Notes under the pieces: generated by a model | What the model saw: only the letters and a program-made list of their open reading frames with translations | Database searches by the model: none | What the model was told of the DNA's origin: nothing | NCBI GenBank assembly: GCA_945829115.1 | Contig: CALZTP010000019.1 | Coordinates: forward strand, 1-34,591 | DNA: 34,591 nt | Source: an uncultured bacterium | Lineage (GTDB): Bacteria; Bacteroidota; Bacteroidia; Bacteroidales; Bacteroidaceae | Reading direction: 5' to 3' | Made by a program: the position numbers and the translations under genes | In this document: in pieces, positions 8,991-16,830 of the stretch | Numbering within the stretch: position 1 is the first letter of the stretch | Layout of the letters: each line of letters begins with the position of its first letter

Positions 8991-9419
8991 TTATGCGTTC
9001 TTGTCGTAATCTCTTCTAACAATAAACTTACACTTAACTGGCAACTTCTGTGCGCCGAGTCGTAGAGCTTCCTTTGCGATGTCGAAAGCGACGCCCTCAA
9101 CCTCGAAAAGAATACGTCCAGGAGTTACTGGAGCTACCCATCCGGCTACATCACCCTTACCTTTACCCATACGTACGTCAGCAGGCTTACGTGTGATTGG
9201 TTTGTCAGGGAAGATTCGGATCCACACCTGTCCTTCACGGTTCATGTATCGGTTGATAGCGACACGTGCAGCCTCAATCTGTCTGCTGTCGAGCCACTTT
9301 GACTCGAGTGTCTTAATTCCGAAAGATCCGAAAGCGAGCTGTGTACCGCGGTGTGCGTTACCCTTATTGCCGCGACCATCTTGCGGTCTTCTATATTTTA
9401 CTCTTTTTGGCTGTAACAT
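8991..9419 (-). CDS. rplP: 50S ribosomal protein L16
   Basis: L16 (uL16) helps organise the A-site region of the peptidyl transferase centre. The 142-residue protein starts [20 protein letters not shown]. It includes [20 protein letters not shown] and [20 protein letters not shown], which contains the loop reaching the tRNA elbow. It lies 15 nt after rpsC and 2 nt before rpmC. Confidence 0.98.
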   Translation of the reverse strand: MLQPKRVKYRRPQDGRGNKGNAHRGTQLAFGSFGIKTLESKWLDSRQIEAARVAINRYMNREGQVWIRIFPDKPITRKPADVRMGKGKGDVAGWVAPVTPGRILFEVEGVAFDIAKEALRLGAQKLPVKCKFIVRRDYDKNA

Positions 9420-9434
9420 GATAAACTTCTACTT

Positions 9435-10166
9435 TTAACGGTTATTGTTTCTCTTACGGTTACCGCCTCTACCATTACGAGGATTGTTAGAACGGCTGTT
9501 TGTCTGCTTTTCCTGAGTGAAGTTAACGGTAACGTCTTTCTTTCCGTAAACCTCTCCTCGGCATATCCACACCTTGATACCAAGAATGCCTACCTTGGTG
9601 AGTGCTTCAGCCTGACAGTAATCGATATCGGCACGGAAAGTGTGAAGAGGAGTACGTCCCTCTTTGAGCATTTCCTTACGTGCCATTTCTGCTCCGTTAA
9701 GACGTCCGCAGATCTGTACCTTGATACCCTCGGCGCCAGCTCTCATAGTATTTGCGATAGCCATCTTGATAGCGCGACGATAAGCTATTTTTCCCTCTAT
9801 TTGGCGAGCGAGGTTAGTAGCTACTATTGTTGCGTCGAGATCAGGTTTCTTAACCTCATGAATATTGATCTGGATATCTTTCTTATAGAGTTTCTTAAGC
9901 TCTTCCTTGAGTTTATCGACATCCTGACCACCCTTACCAATGACGATACCTGGGCGTGCTGTACAAATTGTAATTGTGACGAGCTTGAGTGTACGCTCGA
10001 TAACGATGCGAGAGACGCTGGCCTTAGCGAGTCGCTCGTTGAGGTACTTACGGATTTTCTGGTCCTCTACGAGGTTATCTCCGAAGTTCTTGCCTCCAAA
10101 CCAATTTGAGTCCCAACCACGTACTATACCGAGTCGGTTAGCTATTGGATTAACTTTCTGTCCCAT
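9435..10166 (-). CDS. rpsC: 30S ribosomal protein S3
   Basis: S3 (uS3) lines the mRNA entry site and contributes to helicase activity of the ribosome. A KH domain is visible with GIVIGKGG at residues 73-80. It is followed by the C-terminal block with [20 protein letters not shown]. The 243-residue protein ends in an Asn/Arg/Gly-rich tail (about residues 219-243) that looks disordered and longer than the conserved core. It lies between rplV (5-nt gap) and rplP. Confidence 0.98.
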   Translation of the reverse strand: MGQKVNPIANRLGIVRGWDSNWFGGKNFGDNLVEDQKIRKYLNERLAKASVSRIVIERTLKLVTITICTARPGIVIGKGGQDVDKLKEELKKLYKKDIQINIHEVKKPDLDATIVATNLARQIEGKIAYRRAIKMAIANTMRAGAEGIKVQICGRLNGAEMARKEMLKEGRTPLHTFRADIDYCQAEALTKVGILGIKVWICRGEVYGKKDVTVNFTQEKQTNSRSNNPRNGRGGNRKRNNNR

Positions 10167-10171
10167 ATTGT

Positions 10172-10576
10172 TTATTTATCATCATTAGTTTTAGCATCAA
10201 CGAAGAGAGTTACGTGGTTAGAACGCTTACGGATACGGTATCCACGTCCCTGTGGCGCTGGTCTCATGCGCTTCATAGTAACACCCTCATCCACGTAGAC
10301 CTTAGTGATGAAGAGTTCACCATCTTCAGCCTTACGATCATTCTTTGTTTCCCAGTTTGCTACAGCTGAGCGGAGAAGTTTCTCAACGTCGGCAGCAGCT
10401 TGTTTGTTTGAGAATCTGAGCACTCCGAGCGCGCGGTTCACTTCCATTCCACGAATCATGTCTACTACGTAGCGCATTTTGCGTGGTGAAGAAGGGCAGC
10501 CGTTGAGCTTAGCGAAGTAAAGATTCTTCTGGGCTTCTTTTCTTGCTTGTGCAGCTATATGTTTTCTTGCTCCCAT
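10172..10576 (-). CDS. rplV: 50S ribosomal protein L22
   Basis: L22 (uL22) extends a beta hairpin into the nascent-peptide tunnel, where it contributes to the constriction and to macrolide sensitivity. The 134-residue sequence contains [20 protein letters not shown] and the tunnel hairpin [20 protein letters not shown]. The N-terminus ([16 protein letters not shown]) closely resembles Bacteroides/Prevotella L22 as remembered. It follows rpsS by 34 nt. Confidence 0.98.
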   Translation of the reverse strand: MGARKHIAAQARKEAQKNLYFAKLNGCPSSPRKMRYVVDMIRGMEVNRALGVLRFSNKQAAADVEKLLRSAVANWETKNDRKAEDGELFITKVYVDEGVTMKRMRPAPQGRGYRIRKRSNHVTLFVDAKTNDDK

Positions 10577-10610
10577 TTTATTCTTTATGGTTTTGAATTG
10601 TTACGCCTGC

Positions 10611-10877
10611 TTACTTGCGGTTTCCGGAGTGTCCACCGAATCTGCGTGTTGGTGCGAACTCTCCGAGTTTATGACCGACCATGTTTTCGGTTACGTAAAC
10701 AGGGATAAATTTATTACCGTTATGAACAGCCACTGTATGACCCACGAAATCTGGTGAGATCATTGAGGCTCTAGCCCATGTTTTAACTACGTTTTTCTTT
10801 CCGCTCTCGTTCATGGCGAGAATTTTCTTCTCGAGAGCAACGTTGATATATGGACCTTTTTTTAATGAACGACTCAT
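10611..10877 (-). CDS. rpsS: 30S ribosomal protein S19
   Basis: S19 (uS19) forms a complex with S13 in the 30S head and contacts the A-site tRNA region. The 88-residue protein begins [19 protein letters not shown]. It carries the family signature [20 protein letters not shown] followed by [11 protein letters not shown]. It is located between rplB (21-nt gap) and rplV, as in the S10 operon. Confidence 0.98.
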   Translation of the reverse strand: MSRSLKKGPYINVALEKKILAMNESGKKNVVKTWARASMISPDFVGHTVAVHNGNKFIPVYVTENMVGHKLGEFAPTRRFGGHSGNRK

Positions 10878-10898
10878 AATTTCTCAGTTTGCTAATTA

Positions 10899-11726
10899 TT
10901 ACTTCTTGTTAGCTCTCTCTATGATATACTTGTTAGAGAGCTTCTTAGGTGCTCGAGTCTTAAGACCCTTAGCGTAGAGACCCTTACGTGAACGTGGGTG
11001 TCCGCCTGACTGACGTCCTTCACCACCACCCATTGGGTGATCAACAGGGTTCATTACGACACCGCGGTTGTGTGGACGACGTCCGAGCCATCTTGAGCGT
11101 CCTGCCTTTCCTGACTGCTCGAGAGCATGGTCAGAGTTACCTACAGAACCTACAGTTGCCTTGCATGCGCTAAGCACCTGGCGTGTTTCTCCTGAAGGGA
11201 GTTTAATAACACAGTAGCGACCCTCACGGGATGTCAACTGAGCGAAATTACCAGCCGAACGAACGAGTAGTGCACCCTGGCCTGGGCGTAGCTCGATGTT
11301 GTGGATTACTGTACCTACAGGGATGTTTGCGAGTGGTAGAGCGTTTCCTACTTCAGGAGCGGCGTCAGCACCAGACATGAGTGTTGTGCCTACCTTAAGT
11401 CCGTTAGGAGCAATAATGTAACGTTTTTCACCATCAGCGTAGAAAAGAAGAGCGATGCGAGCAGAGCGATTAGGATCATACTCGATTGTCTTTACTACAG
11501 CTGGAACACCATCTTTCTCTCGCTTGAAGTCGATGATACGATACTTCTGCTTGTGACCTCCACCGATGTAGCGAACAGTCATTTTACCGGTGTTGTTTCG
11601 ACCGCCGGTACTACGCTTACCGTAAACGAGAGACTTCTCTGGCACGGATGCAGTAATATCCTCGAACGTGCCAATAACCTTGTGTCTTTGACCAGGAGTA
11701 ACTGGTTTTAATTTACGTACTGCCAT
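10899..11726 (-). CDS. rplB: 50S ribosomal protein L2
   Basis: L2 (uL2) is needed for subunit association and peptidyl transferase activity. The 275-residue protein has the RNA-binding domain ([15 protein letters not shown]). It also has the highly conserved C-terminal loop [12 protein letters not shown], with H230 at the position equivalent to the key histidine of Escherichia coli L2. Length and start ([15 protein letters not shown]) are normal. It lies 7 nt after rplW. Confidence 0.99.
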   Translation of the reverse strand: MAVRKLKPVTPGQRHKVIGTFEDITASVPEKSLVYGKRSTGGRNNTGKMTVRYIGGGHKQKYRIIDFKREKDGVPAVVKTIEYDPNRSARIALLFYADGEKRYIIAPNGLKVGTTLMSGADAAPEVGNALPLANIPVGTVIHNIELRPGQGALLVRSAGNFAQLTSREGRYCVIKLPSGETRQVLSACKATVGSVGNSDHALEQSGKAGRSRWLGRRPHNRGVVMNPVDHPMGGGEGRQSGGHPRSRKGLYAKGLKTRAPKKLSNKYIIERANKK

Positions 11727-11733
11727 TTTTTAT

Positions 11734-12027
11734 TTAGATATTGCTATAAAAATCAATCACCTCGCCCTCTTTGAGAGTAACGATAGCCTTCTTGTATGCG
11801 TTCTTCTGTCCTCTAATGAGTCCTGCGCGAGTATAGCGGCTTGAGCGCTTTCCTGCGTAACGCATTGTGTTTACGTCAACAACTTTAACATTGTACAGTC
11901 CCTCGATCTCCTTCTTTATTTCGATCTTGTTAGCCTCAGGACGTACAATAAAACCGTAGCGGTTAGAAAATTTCTCAGTTGTCTGGTTCATTTTTTCTGT
12001 AACCAGAGGTTTAATGACAAAATTCAT
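11734..12027 (-). CDS. rplW: 50S ribosomal protein L23
   Basis: L23 (uL23) sits at the tunnel exit and is the main docking site for trigger factor and SRP. The 97-residue protein shows KPLVTEKMNQ near the start, NRYGFIVRPEANKIEIKKEI and VKVVDVNTMRYAGKRSSRYT. A Shine-Dalgarno sequence, AAGGAG at 12037-12042, lies 9 nt upstream of the ATG. Only a few genes of this cluster have one. Confidence 0.97.
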   Translation of the reverse strand: MNFVIKPLVTEKMNQTTEKFSNRYGFIVRPEANKIEIKKEIEGLYNVKVVDVNTMRYAGKRSSRYTRAGLIRGQKNAYKKAIVTLKEGEVIDFYSNI

Positions 12028-12046
12028 AGTTTACGTCTCCTTGGGT

Positions 12047-12676
12047 TTACTTGTTCAAAATATTTTCGATTACAGGAAGAGAGTTCTCTGTTATCACGAT
12101 TGTGTTAGCATTGAGAATGCCGTATGCGTGAATGTTTGCAGCTGCCTGAACATTGAATCCCTTTACGTTACGTGAAGAGAGGTAGATATTCTTGTTTTCA
12201 GCAGGGAGCACGAAGAGAACCTTATTTGTGTTGAGTTTGAGGTTGTTTACTATGTTTAGCATCTCCTTTGTCTTAGGAGTCTCGAAATTGAAATCCTCAA
12301 CAACAACAATAGCGTTTTCCTGCGCCTTGTAAGAAAGAGCGCTCTTACGAGCGAGAACCTTTGTTTTAAGATTGAGCTTTGTGCGATAGTCGCGTGGGCG
12401 AGGTCCAAAGACGCGTGCACCGCCAACGAGTACAGGTGAGTTGATATCACCTCGACGAGCGCCGCCGCCGCCTTTCTGACGTCCAAGTTTTCTTGTTGAT
12501 CCAGAGTGCTCAGAGCGCTCCTTTGCCTTTGCTGTTCCCTGGCGCTGATTGCCGAGGTACTGTTTTACGTCGAGATAAAGAACGTGATCGTTTGGCTCAA
12601 TTCCGAAGATAGATTCGTTTAACGTAACCTTTCTTCCGGTCTCCTGACCTTTAATATTTAATACGTTAACTTCCAT
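12047..12676 (-). CDS. rplD: 50S ribosomal protein L4
   Basis: L4 (uL4) reaches into the exit tunnel and, in Escherichia coli, represses its own S10 operon through the leader RNA. The 209-residue sequence has the extended tunnel loop [20 protein letters not shown] followed by [16 protein letters not shown]. Its ATG overlaps the rplC stop by one base (TAATG). Whether it regulates the unusual rplC leader here is unknown. Confidence 0.98.
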   Translation of the reverse strand: MEVNVLNIKGQETGRKVTLNESIFGIEPNDHVLYLDVKQYLGNQRQGTAKAKERSEHSGSTRKLGRQKGGGGARRGDINSPVLVGGARVFGPRPRDYRTKLNLKTKVLARKSALSYKAQENAIVVVEDFNFETPKTKEMLNIVNNLKLNTNKVLFVLPAENKNIYLSSRNVKGFNVQAAANIHAYGILNANTIVITENSLPVIENILNK

Positions 12677-13290
12677 TATTTCTGAATTAAGACTGTTGAA
12701 CCATTATATCCAGCCACTGAACCCTTCACGATGATGAGGTTCTGCTCTGGAATTACCTTTAATACCTTGAGGTTCTGAGTTGTAACACGCTCATTACCCA
12801 TATGTCCACCCATTCGCATTCCTTTGAACACCTTTGCTGGGTAAGAACAAGCACCGATTGAACCCGGTTTGCGTAAACGGTCGTCCTGACCGTGAGTAGC
12901 CTGACCAACACCTCCGAATCCATGACGCTTCACAACGCCCTGGAATCCTTTACCCTTAGAAGTTCCAACAACGTCAACGAAGTTCACGTCATTGAACAGG
13001 TCTACTGTGATTGTGTCACCGAGGTTGTATTCCTCGTTAAACTTGAACTCGGCCAAGTGCTTCTTAGGTGTTGTTCCCGCCTTTTTGAAGATACCTGCCA
13101 TAGGCTTGTTAGTACGAGACTCTTTAGCCTCAGCGAAACCGAGCTGAACAGCGTTGTAGCCGTCTTTCTCGACTGTCTTCACCTGAGTAACAACACAAGG
13201 ACCAGCTTCGATGACAGTGCACGGTACATTCTTACCGTCGGCACTGAAAACGGATGTCATTCCGATTTTTCTTCCAATTAATCCTGGCAT
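12676..13290 (-). CDS. rplC: 50S ribosomal protein L3
   Basis: L3 (uL3) nucleates 50S assembly and its central loop approaches the peptidyl transferase centre. The 204-residue protein begins [15 protein letters not shown]. It contains the family signature [20 protein letters not shown] and [20 protein letters not shown]. It is the first gene of the cluster here. The rpsJ gene that normally precedes it is absent, and a promoter with a leader of about 175 nt lies directly upstream. Confidence 0.98.
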   Translation of the reverse strand: MPGLIGRKIGMTSVFSADGKNVPCTVIEAGPCVVTQVKTVEKDGYNAVQLGFAEAKESRTNKPMAGIFKKAGTTPKKHLAEFKFNEEYNLGDTITVDLFNDVNFVDVVGTSKGKGFQGVVKRHGFGGVGQATHGQDDRLRKPGSIGACSYPAKVFKGMRMGGHMGNERVTTQNLKVLKVIPEQNLIIVKGSVAGYNGSTVLIQK

Positions 13291-13347
13291 TTCAATTTAA
13301 TGATTAAAAAAAATATTTGTTATTTAAGTTTTCTCGAAATAAAAAAA

Positions 13348-13378
13348 TGTACATTTGACACCAGCTGCCATATGTACA
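13348..13378 (-). repeat. 7-bp inverted repeat in the rplC leader
   Basis: TGTACAT at 13348-13354 and ATGTACA at 13372-13378 are exact reverse complements around a 17-nt loop that contains the palindrome CAGCTG. The element lies about 60 nt before the rplC ATG, within the predicted 5' untranslated region. It is a candidate part of a ribosomal-protein leader structure. The stem is short, so chance cannot be excluded. Confidence 0.45.
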
Positions 13379-13472
13379 CACAAAAAGAGAACCAACCTCG
13401 GAGATACCTCTAAAGCGTTCTGTTTCAGTGAGTTGATAGTCGAGCCAGCGCAATCTACACCTTTTTCGTGTG

Positions 13473-13504
13473 CAAAGTTACTATATTTTTCTTGTTCTTG
13501 CAAG
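13473..13504 (-). promoter_or_regulatory. Promoter of the ribosomal cluster (before rplC)
   Basis: On the minus strand CTTG (13501-13504) is followed after exactly 20 nt by TAACTTTG (13473-13480). This matches the Bacteroidetes primary sigma factor pattern TTTG/TAnnTTTG with one mismatch in the -33 box. The start would be near 13466, giving a leader of about 175 nt before rplC. No other gene lies between, so this promoter should drive at least the S10 part of the cluster. Confidence 0.8.
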
Positions 13505-13724
13505 TTTTTTCGATATTTTTTATCGGTATTTTTTCATTGTTTTAGAAAAATTGACTTTTATCATGTATTTTTTATTTCTCCGTAATACTTACGCAGTTAG
13601 GAGTAGAATTTGTGGTTTTGGGCTTATGATGCAGGATTTTTTTTCAAACATAAGAAGAAAAAAAAATTCAAACAAGATAAAAAAATCTCACGCAAGAGAA
13701 AAAAAATCAAATGAGAGAAGAAAA
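13505..13724. other. AT-rich spacer with one-sided purine tract, no gene seen
   Basis: Between the rplC promoter and the xylB terminator I see no credible coding sequence. From about 13640 to 13726 the plus strand is almost all A and G with long A-runs, ending beside the terminator. It reads as upstream AT-rich promoter DNA plus terminator tail. Any short open frames are low-complexity Lys/Asn strings. Confidence 0.5.
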
Positions 13725-13763
13725 AAGTCCCCAATATTAGGGTATTCCTAACATCAGAGACTT
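13719..13763 (-). terminator. Intrinsic terminator after xylB
   Basis: On the minus strand a 17-bp stem (13725-13741 with 13747-13763) with four G-U pairs closes a 5-nt loop. The stem is followed directly by a run of six T. It lies 96 nt past the xylB stop codon and ends the regulator-xylB transcript before the ribosomal promoter. Confidence 0.85.
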
Positions 13764-13858
13764 TAAGATTAACTATATAATAACGTAAATGACAATAATC
13801 TTCCAAATGAATGCCGACAAACATCACCTTTTACGAAAGACAATCATGAACAACATTA

Positions 13859-15346
13859 TCACTTTCCGAGTGCAGTCTTCCAGCGGTTGTATGCAACGAG
13901 ATACTCCTCTGCATTCTCCACTGGACTTTCAGTTGCGATATGCTTCAGCGTCTTAAAGGCATCGTCGGAGTCAGAATAGATTCCTGCTCCGATGCCAGCA
14001 CCATATGCAGCACCTACAGAGCCGTCAGTTTCATAGAGTTGTATTGAAGCACCCGTAACAGCCGCGAGCGTACGGCGGAAGAGTGGAGAGAGGAAGAGGT
14101 TTGCGTGACCCGCTTTGATGGTAGTGATCTCCATACCCATATTCTTCATAATCTCCATTCCATAAGCGAAAGAGAATGCGATACCCTCCTGCGCTGCGCG
14201 AATGATGTGCGCCTTGGTATGGATATTGAAGTTTATTCCATGAAGACTTGCACCAGGATTCTCGTTTTGAAGAACACGTTCCGCACCATTTCCAAAAGGA
14301 ATAACAGAAAGTCCCTCTGCACCAACTGGCACCGACTCTGCAAGATCGTTCATCTCGCCATACGAGATACCCTCTGGCGCCACTGTTCTCTTCACCCAAG
14401 CGTTCAATATTCCCGTGCCGTTTATGCAGAGCAAAACGCCGAGGCGAGTGTCTGGCTGGTTGTGGTTTACATGTGCGAAGGTGTTTACGCGAGAGAGTGG
14501 GTCGTAGTTCACATCTCCCAAGACACCGTAAACGACCCCCGAAGTGCCACCAGTAGCCGCAATCTCTCCCGGCTTCATCACGTTCAGCGAAAGAGCATTG
14601 TTTGGCTGGTCGCCACCACGATAAGCGATTGGTGTCCCCATAGGAATTCCCAATTCCTTAGCCACCGTTTCACAAACAGTTGACTGCACAGAGAACGTAG
14701 GAACAATCTCCGCTATAAGACTATCGTCGAATCCGAAATAGTTCATGATATCCTTTGAAACCTCATTGTTCTTGAAGTCCCAGAACATGCCCTCAGAAAG
14801 TCCGGAGATAGTTGTCTTGATATCACCGCCAGAGAGTTTCATTGCGATATAATCGCCTGGCAGCATAATCTTATGAATATTTGCGAACAGCTCTGGCTCA
14901 TTCTCCTTCACCCAAGCCAACTTAGCCGCAGTGAAATTGCCAGGAGAGTTCAGCATATGACTGAGACACTGCTCCTTGCCAATAGCCTCGAAGGCTGCAT
15001 TTCCGTAAGGCACCGCCCTACCGTCACACCAGATAATGGAAGGTCTCAGCGGAGTGCCTTCCTTGTCAACACATACGAGTCCGTGCATCTGATAAGAGAT
15101 ACCTATCGCCTTTACATCAGCCAACGCCCCGTTAGCCTTCTGTTCAACACGTTCAGTAGCCTTTTTGAGTTCCTCCCACCACATTTCTGGCTCCTGCTCT
15201 GCCCATCCTGCCTGCTTAGACATTATTGGCGCCTCGGCATCCGGATACTGTGCACTTGCTATTGTCTGACCCGTCTCGGCATCTACGATTGCTGCCTTCA
15301 CAGAAGACGTGCCGATATCATATCCCAATAGATAATTTTTCTCCAT
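13859..15346 (-). CDS. xylB: Xylulokinase (FGGY carbohydrate kinase)
   Basis: This kinase phosphorylates D-xylulose to xylulose 5-phosphate, the entry of xylose carbon into the pentose phosphate pathway. The 495-residue product shows the actin-like ATPase fold: phosphate loop DIGTSS at residues 10-15, MHGL at 87-90, WCDGR at 106-110, GGDQPNNAL with likely catalytic Asp246, and adenosine-site ATGGTSGVVYG at 264-274. I chose the ATG at MEKNYLLGYD. An upstream in-frame ATG (end 15406) adds 20 residues foreign to the family. The neighbouring Nudix-type regulator supports pentose use. Ribulokinase is the main alternative. Confidence 0.88.
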   Translation of the reverse strand: MEKNYLLGYDIGTSSVKAAIVDAETGQTIASAQYPDAEAPIMSKQAGWAEQEPEMWWEELKKATERVEQKANGALADVKAIGISYQMHGLVCVDKEGTPLRPSIIWCDGRAVPYGNAAFEAIGKEQCLSHMLNSPGNFTAAKLAWVKENEPELFANIHKIMLPGDYIAMKLSGGDIKTTISGLSEGMFWDFKNNEVSKDIMNYFGFDDSLIAEIVPTFSVQSTVCETVAKELGIPMGTPIAYRGGDQPNNALSLNVMKPGEIAATGGTSGVVYGVLGDVNYDPLSRVNTFAHVNHNQPDTRLGVLLCINGTGILNAWVKRTVAPEGISYGEMNDLAESVPVGAEGLSVIPFGNGAERVLQNENPGASLHGINFNIHTKAHIIRAAQEGIAFSFAYGMEIMKNMGMEITTIKAGHANLFLSPLFRRTLAAVTGASIQLYETDGSVGAAYGAGIGAGIYSDSDDAFKTLKHIATESPVENAEEYLVAYNRWKTALGK

Positions 15347-15408
15347 AAAAAATGTTATAGTAAATGAATATTGCGTGAATGAAAGTATTTTCTTTGAGCG
15401 AAACAAAC

Positions 15409-15493
15409 CGATTAGAAACTCTTATTGCAGAGAGCGAAGTAATCGATTAGAAATTCTTATTACAGAGAGCGAAGTAATCGATTAGAAATTCTT
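15409..15493. repeat. 35-bp tandem repeat, about 2.4 copies, at the 3' end of the regulator gene
   Basis: Units 15409-15443 and 15444-15478 differ at two positions, and the first 15 bases of a third (15479-15493) run into the last codons of the Nudix regulator gene. Each unit begins CGATTAGAAA and ends GCGAAGTAAT. A decayed half-copy may precede it (from about 15393). The array fills most of the 135-nt gap before xylB, so it would be transcribed between the two genes. Confidence 0.9.
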
Positions 15494-16192
15494 CTTCGGC
15501 TTACGAAACTTGAAGTAACGTGCTGCCCTATGACTTACGCCCACCTCTTTTTCGTCAAGAGGCACCACATACGGCATCTGCGCCATCTTCTTATGGAAAT
15601 TCTTCATATCGAGTGGAGTTTCAAGCACCGACTCCATCATCACCCTAAGCTGCGAAGCAGTGAACTTCTTCGGCAGGAGGTCGAAAAGGATTGATGGATC
15701 GAGAGTACCTCTGTTCTTCACGTTTACGATAGCCTCCTTTACAATCTCATTGTGGTCGAAAGCAAGCTTTGGAAGGTCAGCAACAGGAACCCATGTTGCC
15801 TCATATCCACCATCGAGCCTTGTCATATTTCTGTCAATGCGCACAAGAGCAGCATAAGCAATCGTTACTATGCGCTCCAGATGATGCTCGAGATGATGGA
15901 ATCTCTCAAGCCACATGCTATCTTCTTCGTTCTTCAAGCGGTTTACATCACCGAAAGCATGGAACTGCATCATGTTTATATTTGTCAATCCTGTTAACTG
16001 CTTCAACACTCTGTAAGCAGCCTCGTCAAGGTTTTCATCCATATAAAGCAGACTTCCCGGCAACTTATAATGCCCTGTGCTTTCCTCACCGCCCGAACGG
16101 CATTGTCTAACCACAAGCACGTTCAGTTGCATTCCGTCAAATCCCAAAATTACGCAGTCAACAGAAACATAGGGATTCACTTGATTCTCCAT
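15482..16192 (-). CDS. Nudix-related transcriptional regulator (NrtR/AraR-like)
   Basis: The 236-residue protein has an N-terminal Nudix-like domain (about 8-140) and a C-terminal winged-helix region (about 160-236, with FTASQLRVMMESVLETPLDM). The Nudix box is degenerate: after G46 and E53, the expected REUxEExGU reads RVLKQLTGL at 61-69, so the catalytic glutamates are lost. This fits regulators that use the domain as a sugar or nucleotide sensor, such as AraR of Bacteroides. It lies upstream of xylB on the same strand, so it probably controls pentose genes. The ligand is an inference. Confidence 0.85.
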   Translation of the reverse strand: MENQVNPYVSVDCVILGFDGMQLNVLVVRQCRSGGEESTGHYKLPGSLLYMDENLDEAAYRVLKQLTGLTNINMMQFHAFGDVNRLKNEEDSMWLERFHHLEHHLERIVTIAYAALVRIDRNMTRLDGGYEATWVPVADLPKLAFDHNEIVKEAIVNVKNRGTLDPSILFDLLPKKFTASQLRVMMESVLETPLDMKNFHKKMAQMPYVVPLDEKEVGVSHRAARYFKFRKPKKNF

Positions 16193-16221
16193 AATCTTTA
16201 TAAGTTTTTTAGTTACAATTA

Positions 16222-16413
16222 GGTTTTAATATATCAGAGTAAGTAGGTGTGCAAAATGATTTTTATAATGATTGTATTGATTGGTGATGCAGAATCAGTT
16301 TGTGACATAAAGGAGTGTAGCGACTCCTACTCGACTGTTGTCACTGGCTGATAATGCGCAGTAGGCGGTGCAAGGATTATAAAAATCATTTTGCACACCT
16401 ACTTATTAAAACC
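16222..16413. repeat. Giant near-palindrome in the leader of the regulator gene
   Basis: Two 29-bp arms (16241-16269 and 16376-16404) are perfect reverse complements, beginning AAGTAGGTGTGC. Inside, further stems nest in order: ATCAG 16294-16298 with 16348-16352, GTGACA 16302-16307 with 16339-16344, and GGAGT 16312-16316 with 16323-16327. Outside, a 9-bp pair (16222-16230 with 16405-16413) is offset by a 10-nt bulge. The whole 190 bp can fold into one hairpin. It encodes no protein and could be a MITE or a regulatory RNA. No clear target-site duplication was found. Confidence 0.88.
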
Positions 16414-16464
16414 ATATTATATATAGATACACTAACCTAATATAATATATGGCCTTACAGTTTG

Positions 16465-16495
16465 CAAAGGTAAGCAAATGTTTTAAACCGACAAA
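16465..16495 (-). promoter_or_regulatory. Promoter of the Nudix regulator-xylB unit
   Basis: On the minus strand TTTG (16492-16495) precedes TACCTTTG (16465-16472) by 19 nt, an excellent Bacteroidetes promoter. The start near 16458 gives a leader of about 265 nt that includes the giant palindrome. An inverted pair CCGAC (16488-16492) and GTCGG (16503-16507) overlaps the -33 box and could be an operator. Confidence 0.75.
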
Positions 16496-16695
16496 AGAAA
16501 AAGTCGGAAAAATTTAGAAAAAGCGTAATATTATAAATTATTTAACACTTTTCGTAACTATTCCGATAAGATACATGCTTTTTTTACGTAAAGATTGTCG
16601 AAAAGACACAGAATATGTTCAACCGAATCCTGAGCATCGATCATTATCTTCGTTCGTAAAATAAAATTAAAAAAAGAATAAAAGGTGGCATCATA

Positions 16696-16727
16696 TTTGT
16701 GGATGCCAGAAAAAAAAAGTAACTTTG
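16696..16727 (+). promoter_or_regulatory. Promoter of manC
   Basis: TTTG (16696-16699) and TAACTTTG (16720-16727) are separated by exactly 20 nt, a perfect match to the Bacteroidetes consensus. The start near 16734 leaves a leader of about 97 nt before the manC ATG. That leader contains a 13-bp direct repeat. Confidence 0.85.
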
Positions 16728-16742
16728 CATTGTACAATTAGC

Positions 16743-16787
16743 TGTTCGCCTATTTGTTTCATAAAACATGCAGGTGTTCGCCTATTT
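16743..16787 (+). repeat. 13-bp direct repeat in the manC leader
   Basis: TGTTCGCCTATTT occurs at 16743-16755 and again at 16775-16787, a spacing of 32 bp, between the manC start site and the start codon. Partial similarity continues after each copy. It may be a binding site pair or a decayed tandem repeat. Confidence 0.7.
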
Positions 16788-16830
16788 TTTATAAGACATA
16801 GATAACACTAACAATTTTTTCACAGAAAAC

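Noticed and set aside
269..10188. Many open frames on the plus strand opposite the ribosomal genes
   Set aside because: They lie fully antisense to highly conserved ribosomal protein genes, have unlikely amino-acid composition and show no known motifs. They are shadows of the real genes.
14105..14683. 192-codon plus-strand frame inside xylB
   Set aside because: It is antisense to the conserved kinase core, has no recognisable domain, and no promoter faces it.
15347..15406. Longer N-terminus of xylulokinase
   Set aside because: The extra 20 residues (MFRSKKILSFTQYSFTITFF) precede the normal FGGY start and have no family match. The second ATG gives the expected N-terminus.
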